Origin: Penicillium oxalicum
Lineage: Eukaryota > Ascomycota > Eurotiomycetes > Eurotiales > Aspergillaceae
Assembly: GCF_001723175.1 (NCBI RefSeq)
Contig: NC_064650.1
Coordinates: forward strand, 3,658,001-3,722,000
Reading direction: 5' to 3'
Length of the DNA: 64,000 nucleotides
A program made the position numbers and the translations under genes. This document shows, one piece after another, positions 43,032 through 54,533 of the stretch (the stretch's first letter is position 1; every line of letters begins with the position of its first letter). The notes beneath the pieces were generated by a model. That model saw only the letters and a list, made by a program, of their open reading frames with translations, was not told the DNA's origin and made no database searches.

Positions 43032-44142
43032 TCATTCATCATTACCGCCCGATGAATCTCCATCCACATCTCCCATCGTCACATCACCATTCTCAGCGAC
43101 ACCGCTAGATGAGGCAGCCGCAGCCTTTTGCTCTCGAGCCTTCTGTCGACGCTTGAGCTTGCGCTCCCGGTTCTTGCGAGTCTTCTTCTCGGCTTCCTGC
43201 TCCTTGGCGGCCACGGCCGCTGCCGTTTTCTTACGAAGTTGGACACGGCGTTTTTTGCCGGGCTTTTTCCTGGTTGAGGGGGCCTTCGAGACCGGAGCAC
43301 CTTCGATCACGTAGACGGGGACATCCTTTGCCGTGGGAGGCATCTTCGTCTGATGACGCTTAAGGTGAATCACCCGCCAGGGAAGATCACAGCCCGGCTG
43401 AAGAGCATTTATTTTTAGCCATTGATCCCTTTTGAGATTCAAGGGACGCAGCGGGTACAACTTGGAGGAGAACTTACCCATGGTTGCGTCTTCGCCCATG
43501 CTGTGACGAGATCGCCAGTGACTGCGATTTCTTCGAAACGGCGTCTTTGTGCGGCTATCTGCTCTTTCACCTCATCACTTTCTTCTTGCCCAAGAAGTGC
43601 CGGAGTGGAGAAGTAATACTGCCATCCACGGGACGCTTTGACGAATCGACCTTCTGAAGGGTTCCCCGACGGAGATGGAGATCGCAATCGAATGCGTAGC
43701 TTTTGCGTGACTGGCGCAATTTGTCCCAGTTGGCCCGCAGAAACATCATTCGCCTTTGCTGGCGTATCTCCCGCTTTTCCTGTCGCTTGTGTGCTTGCTG
43801 AGGTGTTTGCGGTGGGCCTTGCTGGGGCACTGAAGAGACGGAACTCGAACTCTTGCTCGTCCTCGTCATTTTGCTCGTCGATCGGTGGGTTGTTATTTTC
43901 GTTATTCACGTCAGTGGGTGCGGACAATCCCATCAATCCATCTAGATCGAGCAGCTTGCCCAACCGGGCGTGGGCATCTTGGAGGTCGCTTTCATCGACG
44001 GGTGACGGTTCACGAGAGGAGGCCGGGGATTCAACCTCGTCCCGGCGGACGCTGGATATACACCTCAGTTTCACTTGTCCAATCTCCAATCAGCAGACCA
44101 ATTGTGACCAGCTCACCGTTTCGCATTTGGTAGACTAAACAT
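43032..44142 (-). CDS. DUF2011-family nuclear-type protein
   Basis: Three exons (44117-44142, 43478-44051, 43032-43397) with introns of 65 and 80 bp give about 321 residues. The first exon encodes MFSLPNAKR. Conserved blocks: FEFRLFSAPA, KLRIRLRSPSPS and GWQYYFSTP, then the splice-made TQPWPGCDLPWRVIHLKRH. A Lys/Arg-rich stretch (KKPGKKRRVQLRKKT and following) looks like a nuclear or nucleolar signal, and the tail is acidic. This pattern fits the fungal DUF2011 (PF09428) family of unknown function. Divergent from the LAMTOR-like gene. Confidence 0.85.
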
Positions 44143-44653
44143 GATTGTAGGTTCGTGAGATGCGCGAACGATGTTCGGGACGAGCGCCACGGTGAGCGAA
44201 GCCAAAAATCAACGGCATTAATGCCACGCTCCGGGCAACGCACTTCCTTATCGCTTATCGCCTGTCGCATGACACCCGCCGCGCGCACGGACTCACTTTC
44301 TGGACGTCGCCAGCCTTCTTGGCGATTGTGAATAGCACTCCTCGAACTCTCCAGGCTTCCTGCTTGCGCCTGGCTCTTTTTGATCGCCTCTTGGACTCGC
44401 ACTCCCTGCATGCGTCGCGCGATTTCATGACTTTGATTTTGCTTTGCACATTCAACATCTCCGACACTCTTTCTATCCTCAACGAATCCTCCGGTTGTTG
44501 CGACGAGACGCTTCCCTTCCCCGAACGTGCCCCAAGCCGACGAAGACCCGCCGTTTGATCGCGAGACCGAGACCGAGACCGAGACCGTTTCATAACCTTC
44601 CGGTTGCATCTTCTTCCATCAGAGTCGCACATAATCACCTAAAATCAGTAACG
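44143..44653. promoter_or_regulatory. Divergent upstream region, DUF2011 / LAMTOR-like
   Basis: 511 bp between divergent housekeeping-type genes. Open frames on both strands (44031-44749) are driven by low complexity. Contains a GAGACC tandem repeat at 44563. Confidence 0.5.
44563..44586 (+). repeat. Tandem hexanucleotide repeat (GAGACC)4
   Basis: Four exact copies of GAGACC about 70-90 bp upstream of the LAMTOR-like start; probably 5' UTR or promoter. Confidence 0.9.
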
Positions 44654-45378
44654 ATGGGCATCTGTTCTTCATGCCTAGGCGGCAATCGCCGTGATTCTTT
44701 AGAGGTTGGTTGCGACAAGAGCCCTTCGTTGAAGAGATGCCCAAATTAAACTCTCCGCGCATCTACCCGAACCGGAAAATCAGACATTACCAAGCTATGA
44801 ATGGATAAGGTTAACATTTTTTTTGTTTCTCTCTGTTAGCCTGAATCTTCGCGACTGCTCGACGAGGATCCTTATCAGACAAGCTACAACTACGGGTCAC
44901 TTCATGCCCAACAGACCACCCAGCCGGATCCGGAATCCGTGCGACGAGAGCGAGAAGCTCTCGATGCCATCTGCCAGCGTACTTCAGAGTGAGTAAAACC
45001 GGCTCGGGCAGCTCTACGCATCCTTTTGCTTATGCCCTTGAAAGCTGCATAAGATCATGACTGACCGTTCGAACTCACCCGTTGTACTGTAGCTCCGTCA
45101 TTGATATCTGGTCACTCCAACCACAACCACACCTCCAACCCCAAGCCACGCTTCCCGCGCCAGTATCAACACCCAATTCTCCCACGCCGTCCCGGGATCA
45201 AAAAAGCGTGACGGTGGTTACGGTCGACAGAGACCCCAGTCGTCCTTCTTCCGGCAATACAGCTCCCAAGCACTGGGGCGAGGTCGTGGTGAACACGAAC
45301 AAGAAGCGCTCCCGCCAGAACCTCAAAGAGAATGGCGATGGGGCCCGTGACGTCTTTGGTGTGCTCAAGGTCACCTGA
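44654..45378 (+). CDS. LAMTOR1/Ego1-like lipidated vacuolar (TORC1) anchor protein
   Basis: Three exons (44654-44704, 44840-44988, 45093-45378) with introns of 135 and 104 bp give about 161 residues. The N-terminus MGICSSCLGG has Gly2 for myristoylation and Cys4/Cys7 for palmitoylation, which would attach it to the vacuolar/lysosomal membrane. PESSRLLDEDPYQTSYNYG and RREREALDAICQRTSDSVID match the LAMTOR (PF15454) pattern. Members form the Ragulator/EGO complex that recruits Rag GTPases and TORC1 in response to amino acids. The remaining C-terminal half is Pro/Ser-rich. Confidence 0.82.
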
Positions 45379-45770
45379 AATCGTGCAGGTCATCAATAGC
45401 AAACAACCAAAAATGTGTCCGCGCTTCGTGCTCCGTGCAGACCTGATGGAACCGCCACAGCTACCAACATGAGAACAGACGGGCCGCAAAGTTCGACGCA
45501 TGCCTTGAAGAGCAGCGTCGAACTACCTGACTCGGCATTCGGCATTCGGCTCTCCGGCCCTCAGCGCCCCATTCCTTGTATTCCTCACACTCCTTGTCCA
45601 AACCGTTCATTTCCTTTCTTTTGCCTTCCTTCTTGTTCTTCTCTTCTTTCTTATTTTGGGTTGTTTCATTTGCAAGAAATCGCCGGCCGACTGATGTTCA
45701 TGAGCATTGCCATTCTCCCAGTTTCCCCCCCCCTTTTTTTTGCCTTTTTTTTTTGTTTCCCCTCCCCTCC

Positions 45771-45806
<36 letters not shown>

Positions 45807-46644
45807 ATCTGTCAATACCCATGCGGCAGATTGTCTGTTCAGAATTTGTCACTTTCTCATCCTCACTGTCATTCTACTCGCAATAGCCATCACGGATGTA
45901 GGCTCCTTTTCTTCCTACGTAGCTGGGTCATGTCCTAGTAGCCTTCAAATTTTGGTAGAGGGTGACTACTGCAGTCTCTCCATGGCCGACTTCAGGTGGA
46001 AATCTACGCACACTGCGGGAAATCGAGAATTGTTTCTCGATGTTTATGAATAGGTATGTCTCCCCTGGCGACAAAGTTACGTCGTCGCAATTAGGTAGAT
46101 CTTCTGGGGCTGCTTTGGGATATTTTCGAATGGATAGCAGATCAAAAAGGGGTGTATGGTGATGCTTGGCCCTGTCTTGAAGAGTGGAGGCCATCTTGGG
46201 ATTTGCTATAAATCGGGACCCTTGGGGATCTGCAGCACGAAAAAGAAAACAGAATGTGATTGAAAGCCTGTCAGGTATAAGTCGAACGCAAATATCCCGG
46301 ATGCCACCCTGGTGGAGTGATGCGATTCTGCACCAGCGGATCCTGTCCAATCCTCAACTCCGGCAACGACTGCGGTAGAAATGCGCCAAGTGGGAAAATT
46401 GAAAAAGAACGAAAAGAAAGGAAAGATCAGGCAGACAAACAGAAAAACAATGGGCAGGCGAGGCAAGTCAAAAAACAAAGAAAAAGAAAAAAATAAAGAA
46501 TTCCTGGGGTGATAAAACGCCTCCGCTGACCTGTGTTGCCAATGACAGTTCAAACCTCAATATGGACGAGTCGAGAATGCGATATGTGCGTGCAAATTTG
46601 CTCCTACCTAGGATGTCCAGGGTACAAGCCCGTCAACACACTAT
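45379..46644. other. Intergenic, low-complexity 3' region
   Basis: Starts with pyrimidine-rich sequence and long C, T and TC runs. Frames at 45415-46053 (+) and 45928-46553 (-) are low complexity or domain-free. Probably the 3' UTR of the LAMTOR-like gene and of ubc8. Confidence 0.5.
45781..45806 (+). repeat. (TC)13 microsatellite
   Basis: Uninterrupted TC dinucleotide run within a longer pyrimidine-rich tract (45600-45810). Confidence 0.95.
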
Positions 46645-47777
46645 TCACACGTCATCCATGGCACCGGCGGGCTCTTCCCCGCCGGATTCGTAGCTCCCAG
46701 CGGAACTCAACTCGTCTTCAGACTCGGTATCTTCCCCCGCCTCGTCGACGGCCTCTTTGCTAGCATATTTGACAACGTATTCTGGTTGGCACAGTCAGCA
46801 ACATCACCCGTTGCTTCAAAATCATGGACTGATTACCTTTGACCTTGGACTCATAGCTTTTGGGCTCGCGCATCATCAAAGCGGCAGCCTCACCATTCAA
46901 CGGGTCCGAGGGGTTGGGATAGCGAAGTAACTGGGGCAAAAAGACCTCGAAAATGTTGATCATGTCGTACATGGGAGACCAGGTCTGGTTGATCACGTCG
47001 AGGCAGACCGATCCCGATCTTCAGATGCAGCTGATCAGTATTTCTATCCACCTGTGGATGATTACTTGCCCTGCGGAGCACTCACAGCTCGTCGATGTTT
47101 GGGTGAAAGATGCGGTTCACGAAGCCAATGCTCGGGCTCTTATAAGGGTACTGATCGGGCAGTTCCACGTGAATTTTCCAATGCCCGCCAGCGAAGGGAG
47201 CTGGAGATTCTGGTCAGCAAGAGGTCACTGGTCACTGCGAATGGGGGAATCTTTTTGAGACGTGCTGCACATACTCTCTTCAGGACCCTTGAACCGAACA
47301 TAGAACTCTTGCCTGTATGATATTAGCGTCGCGCATCGATCGAGTACTGTTGCAGGAAACCGCCCGTACACTTGAAATGAGTTAGCTTATGGTCACTAAA
47401 GACAACCCCTGGATTTGAAAAGTAAACTTACTGTTGTCGTTGACCAGAGTTACCTCATAGTCACTCATCAACCTGTTGTTGCTGGTCAGTATCTCGGGGT
47501 TATATTGATGGCGGGTGCCAGTCGGGCGCTGGACCACGCACGGGGCCGACACGAGCGGCGCTGAACATACATCCTGCATCCAAGTTAGCACTGAGCTTGA
47601 TCCGAGACTTCCATGGAAGATTGATAGATCTGAGGAGTGGAAGATCGTACTTCATCACCTATGAGTTCCAATAGAAGGTCTGAATTAGCATTTGCGGGGA
47701 GTATGGAAAAACCATGGCGGTTTTCGTTCGGGCGGAAAACTTACATCAGTTTCAATTCTGCGCTTAGGGCTGCTCAT
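46645..47777 (-). CDS. Ubiquitin-conjugating enzyme E2 Ubc8 (UBE2H type)
   Basis: E2 enzyme; in yeast Ubc8 works with the GID/CTLH ligase to degrade gluconeogenic enzymes. Best model, nine exons: 47745-47777, 47651-47658, 47571-47573, 47432-47472, 47370, 47275-47312, 47086-47200, 46837-47018, 46645-46781 (33, 8, 3, 41, 1, 38, 115, 182 and 137 nt). It sums to 558 nt, exactly 185 residues plus stop, near human UBE2H. N-terminus [17 protein letters not shown] core with [40 protein letters not shown] (active Cys 85, as in yeast) and [10 protein letters not shown]; acidic Ser/Glu tail ending AMDDV. All eight introns are 55-98 bp with GT...AG ends. The microexons are inferred from frame and family length; retaining the fifth intron (57 bp, no stop) would insert 19 residues. 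Confidence 0.85.
47370..47370 (-). other. Putative 1-nt microexon of ubc8 (T)
   Basis: A single T between introns of 61 bp (GTAAGT...GCTAAC...CAAG) and 57 bp (GTACGG...GCTAAT...ACAG). It completes ATG (Met) between NDN and QEF, the same Met as in yeast Ubc8 (NDSMQEF). Dropping the T shifts the frame. Confidence 0.6.
47571..47573 (-). other. Putative 3-nt microexon of ubc8 (GAT)
   Basis: Lies between a branch/acceptor (GCTAACTTGGATGCAG) and a perfect donor (GTATGT). Including it changes VMK-LMSD to VMK-MLMSD, the length found in yeast (VMKLLMSD) and human (VVKLIESK) orthologues. Skipping it keeps the frame, so evidence is length conservation plus splice sites. Confidence 0.6.
47651..47658 (-). 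other. 8-nt microexon of ubc8 (GTGATGAA)
   Basis: Flanked by ACTCATAG and GTACGATC on the coding strand. Supplies Val-Met and two bases of Lys, joining the first exon (ends ...ETD) to the conserved DVMK. Without it the E2 N-terminus loses conserved residues. Confidence 0.75.
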
Positions 47778-49087
47778 TGTGGCGGTTTAAAATGTGCACA
47801 GGTTCTTGGTTCTGAGGTTGGTTGATATTGAGGAAGGACTCTCAATCTTGTGGCAGGGTCTTCAGAGAAGCTTAAAAAGAGTTGGCAGTTGCTGAAGAGG
47901 AGCAGTCGGACTCCAATTCAGCGGAGCGGGGAAGCACCGAGCGCAGCGGCAACGTGAAAGAAGGCACCGGAATCGATACTGTGTTGAGCTGAAGTCCAGC
48001 TGTAGCCGTTCCGTTCAGTGGTTGGAAGCTGTGACTGAATAGCTGGTGGTTTTTACCACAGAGTCTAGAATTCAAAGTATGTAATCTGCCGGCGAGGATT
48101 TTCAACAAAAGACAAACCATCAACGACTGAACGACAGTTACCTCAGAGCGGGGGCGGACTGTCGCCGGGCGGTGATGTCTCGATGAGTCAGCCCCGCCGT
48201 GACGGCAGCCCGAAAGGTACTCCAAGGTACGCTGCACTACGAAAGTACCCGTGACAAATGGGTGGCTACATAAGTACTATCAAGTACCACTCACTGCAGG
48301 AGGGATCCTACCAGAAATTGGAACTAGTGGACACCTGCGGGCACTCAGGAGTAACATCAAGGTATATCTTCAAAGAGAGGTAGCAGAGGGTAGTAGTATG
48401 TAGTATTCTCATGTAGAAGACTAGTAGTAATACACGAGGGTACCTTTAGCTCATTGTATGCTGCCACGTGAGTCTGAAAGATGCTGAATACCTGCGAGAG
48501 ATCGATCAGCTCCGACACTCGATCAGCTGCTAAAGTAGCACATTGAGATGGTACAGAGAGCCTACAGTATCCTTGGTAGGACATTGAAGCTACAATTTGG
48601 AACAGCTTGGATGGTCAGAAAAGATTGGATGGACATGGAGATTCAATTCGGAAGGTTCAGATCCTCCCGTACGCAGTCCTACCATAGTAGTAGTACACTT
48701 AACTTCCCCTCTCAGCTACCTACCAAGTTCCATTTTTTTGCACTGCATAAAACTGATCATCATTGTTTCCGCTGGCAAGCATAGAGACAGCTACCCTTAG
48801 CAGGCCTGGGGCAGGTAATAGGGACTGATTGACAGGCAAAGCGGCATTTAGTCTGGGGCTTCTGCACAGCGGAGCTCGTGTGCAGGTTGTCGCAGTGGAC
48901 CGAGGGCCCAGTTGCCGTCCAGATTGTAAGGCGGACTTGGGCTTATCCCATCACTTTCTTGTCCTCCGTTTCTTTCTCTCTCATTCACCTGACAGCTACC
49001 AGCTGGCAATCAGTCTGCTGAAAATTGACTCAATCGAATCTTCTCATCCTCGGGCGCCACCTAAATTCACACTCACCAGTCTTCAGC
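47778..49087. promoter_or_regulatory. Divergent upstream region, ubc8 / atg12
   Basis: 1.3 kb between divergent genes. Many short runs of AGTACT/GTAGTA type near 48230-48440 but no ordered repeat. Frames at 47872-48237 and 48548-48800 have no domain. Pyrimidine-rich leader before atg12 at 48955-48985. Confidence 0.5.
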
Positions 49088-49812
<725 letters not shown>

Positions 49813-49922
49813 GTGCAATTGAACACGCAGGTGGACTATGTACAAACATCGAGGAAGGGGGCAGTCTCGATGGTATAAGACGGGGGTAATTGTGCACTAT
49901 ACAGTGGACAGAAAAGAGAGCG

Positions 49923-51085
49923 CTATTCAGAGCCGGTTCGTGATCTGCCATCATACAACCGATCGACCGTCTGCTCGAACTTTGACAGCTCCTCTTTCGT
50001 GATGGGGTATGTATACTCGGGCGAAGGGAATTGTCGGCTTTTGACCTCGTCGCGATACTGCTGCATGCCTCGTGTTGCCTCGCCCCAAACGTCGGCGTAC
50101 TTCTTGACAAACTTGGGCATAAAACGACCCGGGGGGAAATTGCCCGTCATGTCGACTTGCACGAGGACCTGCCCCGAGCAGCCATTTCCGGCCCCAATGC
50201 CGATAGTCGGAATTTGCAGCTTCGAGGTGATCAGGCCTGCCACTTCGGGCGGCATCGCCTCCAGGACGAGCATGAATGCGCCAGCCTCTTGCAACGCCAA
50301 CGCATCTTTGAGAAGCTGCACCGCACCGATGGCGGTTTTGCCTTGCACCCGGAACCCACCCAGGGCATTTTGCCTTTGCGGAGTGAGACCAATGTGACCG
50401 ACCACGGGGATCCCTGCCTGAGTGATGCGCTTGACGGTTGGAGCCAGTTCCTCGCCTCCCTCGATCTTGACTCCATGCACGCGGCCTTCTTTGATGAATC
50501 GCAACGAAGATTGCACCGCCTGTTCGGGGGTGACCTCGTAAGAGCCCATGGGCAGATCGCCGATCTGCAACAATCATCGGTCAGCACTCAAGTTGGCAAA
50601 CTTTGAGGGGGAAACAAGCTCGAATAGCATACAATGAAAGCCGCCTTTGCTCCCCGAGCCACGCTCCGACAATGTAAAAGCATCTCTTCCATGATGACCT
50701 CCGTGGTATTTTCTAGCCCCATGGCTACCATGCCCAGACTGTCGCCAACCAGTACCATGTCCATCCCCGATTCATCCGCGGCACGTGCGCTCGGGAAGTC
50801 GTGGGCGGTGATCATGGCGATCGGTTCTCCCTTTTTGTAGAGATTTCGCAGCGTGACCATGGTGACCTTTTTGCGTGCATTGGGTGTATTCGAGGTCGGC
50901 TCGGGTGAGTGGTATGAACTATGTCGGGTTTGGATGCGAGGAGCCAGCGCTGGGCGTAGATTGGGCGATGAGGAGGAGGGTCTTGGACGAAAGGGGGACG
51001 CATGATGCGTGATCTTGCTCAAGGGAGACAGCGCAGTTGAGATCGTCCGCGCGAGTGGACGCAACCTCGCCGTTTGCGCGACCAT
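49923..51085 (-). CDS. 3-methyl-2-oxobutanoate hydroxymethyltransferase (PanB)
   Basis: First step of pantothenate synthesis: transfers a hydroxymethyl group from methylene-tetrahydrofolate to ketoisovalerate. Two exons (50633-51085, 49923-50564) across a 68 bp intron give about 364 residues. An Arg/Ser-rich N-terminus (MVAQTARLRPLARTISTALS) is a likely mitochondrial presequence; an in-frame Met 20 codons upstream (51145) is possible. Core motifs: PIAMITAHDFPSARAADESG, DMVLVGDSLGMVAMG, IGDLPMGSYEV, VHGVKIEGGEE, IPVVGHIGLTPQ and TIGIGAGNGCSGQVLV. All expected active-site elements are present. Confidence 0.95.
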
Positions 51086-52493
51086 CGTGGGAATTGCCTC
51101 CTTTGGAGTAGAAACTCGTGGGGCGGAGTAAACAATCCAGACCAAATAGTCTATTGGAAGCTCCGAAGGGTCAAGCTAAAATCAAGATTATGTCCAGTGA
51201 AAGAGGAAATGATGTCGCTGAGGGTCTTGAGAGAGCGTTGTTGAGACGATGAAATTGAAGCGCGCGGCAGGCTCTTTCACTCTTCAATAGCGCGGCGAGA
51301 ATGACCTCACTAATGGATCAATGGAATCCCCAGGTCCAGCACCAAAGTCAAGCAGTAGGAACAAGCGAGGTCGAATTTTATTCACAACACCCAGAACATG
51401 CAGCCAGGTAAATTACTCTTCTAGAAAAGGCTATCCCCTTCCGACCGGACTTACGTGCTGGGTTATGCGGCGTAGACGGCAGCATCTCCAATTAAGGGAA
51501 GAAAAATCTAAAGGCGGAGTTGAGCATTTCGGACATGTCACGGGCTGTCGGCAAGTTACTGCCGCCGCAATTCACCAATAGCTCGGCTGTCCACGGTAGA
51601 CGTTGAGACGGGGGCAAATACTTCCAGTGCCCAAAATACCTTCCTACCGTCTATGTAAGTTCTGCATCGGATAAGCCCAGACCCCAATGGTCATTAAGCT
51701 CGGCGTTGGACAGTAACCCCAGTTTGTCGAGTTCAGAACAAGGACCGTAGAAAAGTTTTCCCCGCATTTTTTTTTCCCGACCAAAGAGCCCCTGGACATG
51801 CGAAGATCACCCAAATAAGCAGTTTGAATCCACTGCACTTTTGGTACTACCCCCGCATTCTAGCCTCAAACCAGTAACCGTATGAACCTAGACCTTTTTT
51901 TCCCTTCATTTTTGTGAAACGATCGAGTATTGTTATTACTCAATGTTCCATGACCACTGGCCAAATCCACCTGAGCTGTATCGCATACAATCGGCCAGCG
52001 GCTCACCGCCTGGTCATCTCATTCTCCCCGCGCCAGGCCAAATGCCGAGGCTGTTACTGCATTCGGACTAGGGCGGGGTCGGGCTTGGAGAGCTCCGTAG
52101 CTGCACACGCGGCATGCTATGAATTACGGCGTATTCGTGGAGAAAACCACTCCATCCATTTCGGACCAGGAAACAGATGGCTTGGGCTGCGGTATGTTTT
52201 GTGAGAGCACTTGGAGTGGGTTTGTCTAGATCCGCGTTGAAGGTTTCTATCGTGCTGGAGGCTCCTCCGCGAGTCAGCCTTGAGCCACACACAACAAAGC
52301 TTATCTTCGTAGTTCTTCCACGACCCTTTTTCTGACCGTTCACTGGAAGTTATAATTAAGACATGGAAATGCTGGTGGGCGGTACTAAATCTTTAAACAT
52401 TAATGTGCCGATATTTACTCACGAGGGTCTCCATCGGGCAGTAAAGAGCATGATTGCTGTTCTCCATTTCATCATGATTCGAGCATCATCAAG
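51086..52493. other. Intergenic, no gene seen
   Basis: 1.4 kb upstream of panB and downstream of the HeLo-like gene. Frames at 51321-51581 and 51914-52343 have no domain. Nothing further read. Confidence 0.55.
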
Positions 52494-54155
52494 TTAAACT
52501 TGAATTCCACCTCTTAGAACATCAACTACCTTGGTTTGAAAGTCCATCGCCAGCCCAGGGCCATCTTTCTCCCGGAAACCACTCGTGAGACAGGCCAAAA
52601 CCGCCTTGGTGTAGCCTACACCCATCTCCTTTGGCAGTCCTTGCTCTGCCAATGCCACCAGGTCTGCAGCGACCTTCTTTCGGTTGGGCAGTTTCCCAAT
52701 TCGAAGTGCTTCCTTGATCTTTGCGTCCATCAGGCGCGATAAAGTCACCCACAATCCGATCTCCAGGAGCACCACACCTAGCGCATAAAGGTCATGCAGT
52801 CGATTGAACTGATGCGTTGGGCGACCCTGTCTGTCAGGATGACGATACAGGTTTGGTTCTATCTCAAAGTCGGCGCGTAGCTCGGTGCCTTTCTCGACTG
52901 CTCGTGCGTATCCCCAGTCGCCGAGATACGAGACAATTCGACCGCCGGAACCCGAAATGTTCCGGCGTTGCTGATCAAGCCCCGCGGTGCTGACCCCCGT
53001 AGAATTCTCCAAGAAGAGCAAGATTCCTCTACTCCAGATGTTCTTGTGCACCCACGCCGAGGCGTGAAGATTGGAAACAGTCTGCGCTAGACTGTGAGCC
53101 ATGCTGAATCGGTCATTGAGCACTGGTTTCTTGAGCGGTTTGTTGCTCGCAGTGTCGATGGCATTGATGAAGCCATGCAGAGTGGTAAGAGAGGCGCCCT
53201 CGTTGGCATCGGCCGCCGGCAATTTGTAGAGGAACACGCTGCGCTCTTCCGCAGGCTGATCTATGAAGCCCAAGCACTCCAAAGCATAGATCTTGGGCTG
53301 GTCCAATGACTCCGAGGATGAACCAGTAAAAGTGGTGCTTTGCAGCAGCCACGCTAGATCACGAATGGGTCTCTTGAGTTCCTCAACCTCCTCAGCATCC
53401 AGGTCTTCGTCTTTCAGTCGGCTCTCATACTCACGGAACTCCACAACGACTTGCATGCTTTCGGAGCCACCAGCAGACCAGGTTCCTAATTTGAAATCAC
53501 CAACTGAGGTGCCGATTTCAGTCAAACCTCCAGTCAGGCCCTGGTAGTCTGCTGGGGCCTTCGCCGCAGCGAGCACTCGTCGCTTCACCACAGGCTCCAG
53601 ACCACTACTCTTGAGGCCCTGATGATCGGTCTCAGCCAGCTGAGCCAAGGTCTCCTGGGACATGTGCTGCATGATATTGCGCAACTGCGCAGACCATTGT
53701 GTATAGGTGTCCAGAATCTTTTGCAGCTTCTTCTTGTCGAAGAGCGACCAGTCGTATCCTTTCAGCTTGAGAAGCTTGGCCTTGCTCTTGGCGCGCTCCA
53801 AGAGGGACTCATGTGTCTTGACCTGCTCAGACTCAACCACAACATCCTCGTTCGCAAGTCCGTACTTGGCCGCGACAATCTCATACTCGGCCAAAGTCTT
53901 GCGCATCTGCACGAGTAGACCATCCACCGTCTCTGCAATAAAAGAATCCAGTTTCCCAGGGAGTAAAAGTCCATGCTCGGGATGGAAGAATATTCGCTTG
54001 CAGAAGAGCAGTGAGGAGATCTCGAGATTCAACTTGAGGCGAATTTCCGCCCGGTCATCATCGAAAGATTTGATGTCAGAGACGACACCTTGGATGAACA
54101 CAGCAACCTGGTAGATTTGAGTGATTGCAGACGAGGCAGTCCCGTAAAAGTCCAT
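52494..54155 (-). CDS. HeLo-like helical domain fused to a pseudokinase
   Basis: One exon, 553 residues. Residues 1-170 are all-helical (ITQIYQVAVFIQGVVSDIKS, EIRLKLNLEISSLLFCKRIF) and resemble the HeLo/prion-inhibition N-terminal domain (PF14479) of fungal cell-death proteins. Residues about 230-550 have a protein-kinase outline: VVVEFREYE where VAIK should be, LHASAWVHKNIWSRGILLF for the catalytic loop (HRD Asp replaced by Asn 372, metal-binding Asn by Gly 377), YLGDWGYAR for DFG (413-415), then LHDLYALGVVLLEIGLW. Lys, Asp and Asn of catalysis are all missing, so it should be inactive. Helical bundle plus pseudokinase is the architecture of the necroptosis executor MLKL; HeLo identity and any membrane-killing role are inference. 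Divergent from a kinase-ankyrin gene. Confidence 0.72.
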   Translation of the reverse strand: MDFYGTASSAITQIYQVAVFIQGVVSDIKSFDDDRAEIRLKLNLEISSLLFCKRIFFHPEHGLLLPGKLDSFIAETVDGLLVQMRKTLAEYEIVAAKYGLANEDVVVESEQVKTHESLLERAKSKAKLLKLKGYDWSLFDKKKLQKILDTYTQWSAQLRNIMQHMSQETLAQLAETDHQGLKSSGLEPVVKRRVLAAAKAPADYQGLTGGLTEIGTSVGDFKLGTWSAGGSESMQVVVEFREYESRLKDEDLDAEEVEELKRPIRDLAWLLQSTTFTGSSSESLDQPKIYALECLGFIDQPAEERSVFLYKLPAADANEGASLTTLHGFINAIDTASNKPLKKPVLNDRFSMAHSLAQTVSNLHASAWVHKNIWSRGILLFLENSTGVSTAGLDQQRRNISGSGGRIVSYLGDWGYARAVEKGTELRADFEIEPNLYRHPDRQGRPTHQFNRLHDLYALGVVLLEIGLWVTLSRLMDAKIKEALRIGKLPNRKKVAADLVALAEQGLPKEMGVGYTKAVLACLTSGFREKDGPGLAMDFQTKVVDVLRGGIQV

Positions 54156-54533
54156 CTTGCGCTGTCAAAGCTACTCCACCTTTGTCTCGCATCGAGGGCT
54201 ACTTCAAATACACCAAGTGGAAGAAAACCAACCCGGCCGCGAGCTGAGAAGAATGGCTGTAAAGCCTCTGCCGTACTTTGTATCTCATGAACAGTCAGCA
54301 CTAAGGCCAAAAAGGGCCCTAGCAGCGATGCGTTGTTTGCCAGCTATTGGCTGGATCATTGTCAGCCCCAATGAGGCTTTTCCTTTTTTTTTTTTTGACA
54401 GCGTGTGCAGCTGAACCTTGACACGTGAGACGGATGTTGCGATTTTGGTTGAAGCTCTAAGAGACCAAAGTGAAATACTTGGAGTGCTTGCCATTCAAGA
54501 GGTCTCTTTTACTGCGGTATCCAGCGAACGCGC
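54156..54533. promoter_or_regulatory. Bidirectional promoter, HeLo-like pseudokinase / kinase-ankyrin
   Basis: 378 bp between divergent starts, with a T11-12 run at 54384-54396. Short distance suggests joint control. Confidence 0.6.

Noticed and set aside
43439..43499. Overlapping minus-strand frames suggesting two genes in the DUF2011 region
   Set aside because: An 80-bp intron joins them into one family-like protein with the TQPWPGCDLPW junction.
45415..46553. Several frames on both strands after the LAMTOR-like gene
   Set aside because: Arise from pyrimidine and TC repeats; they overlap each other and show no domain.
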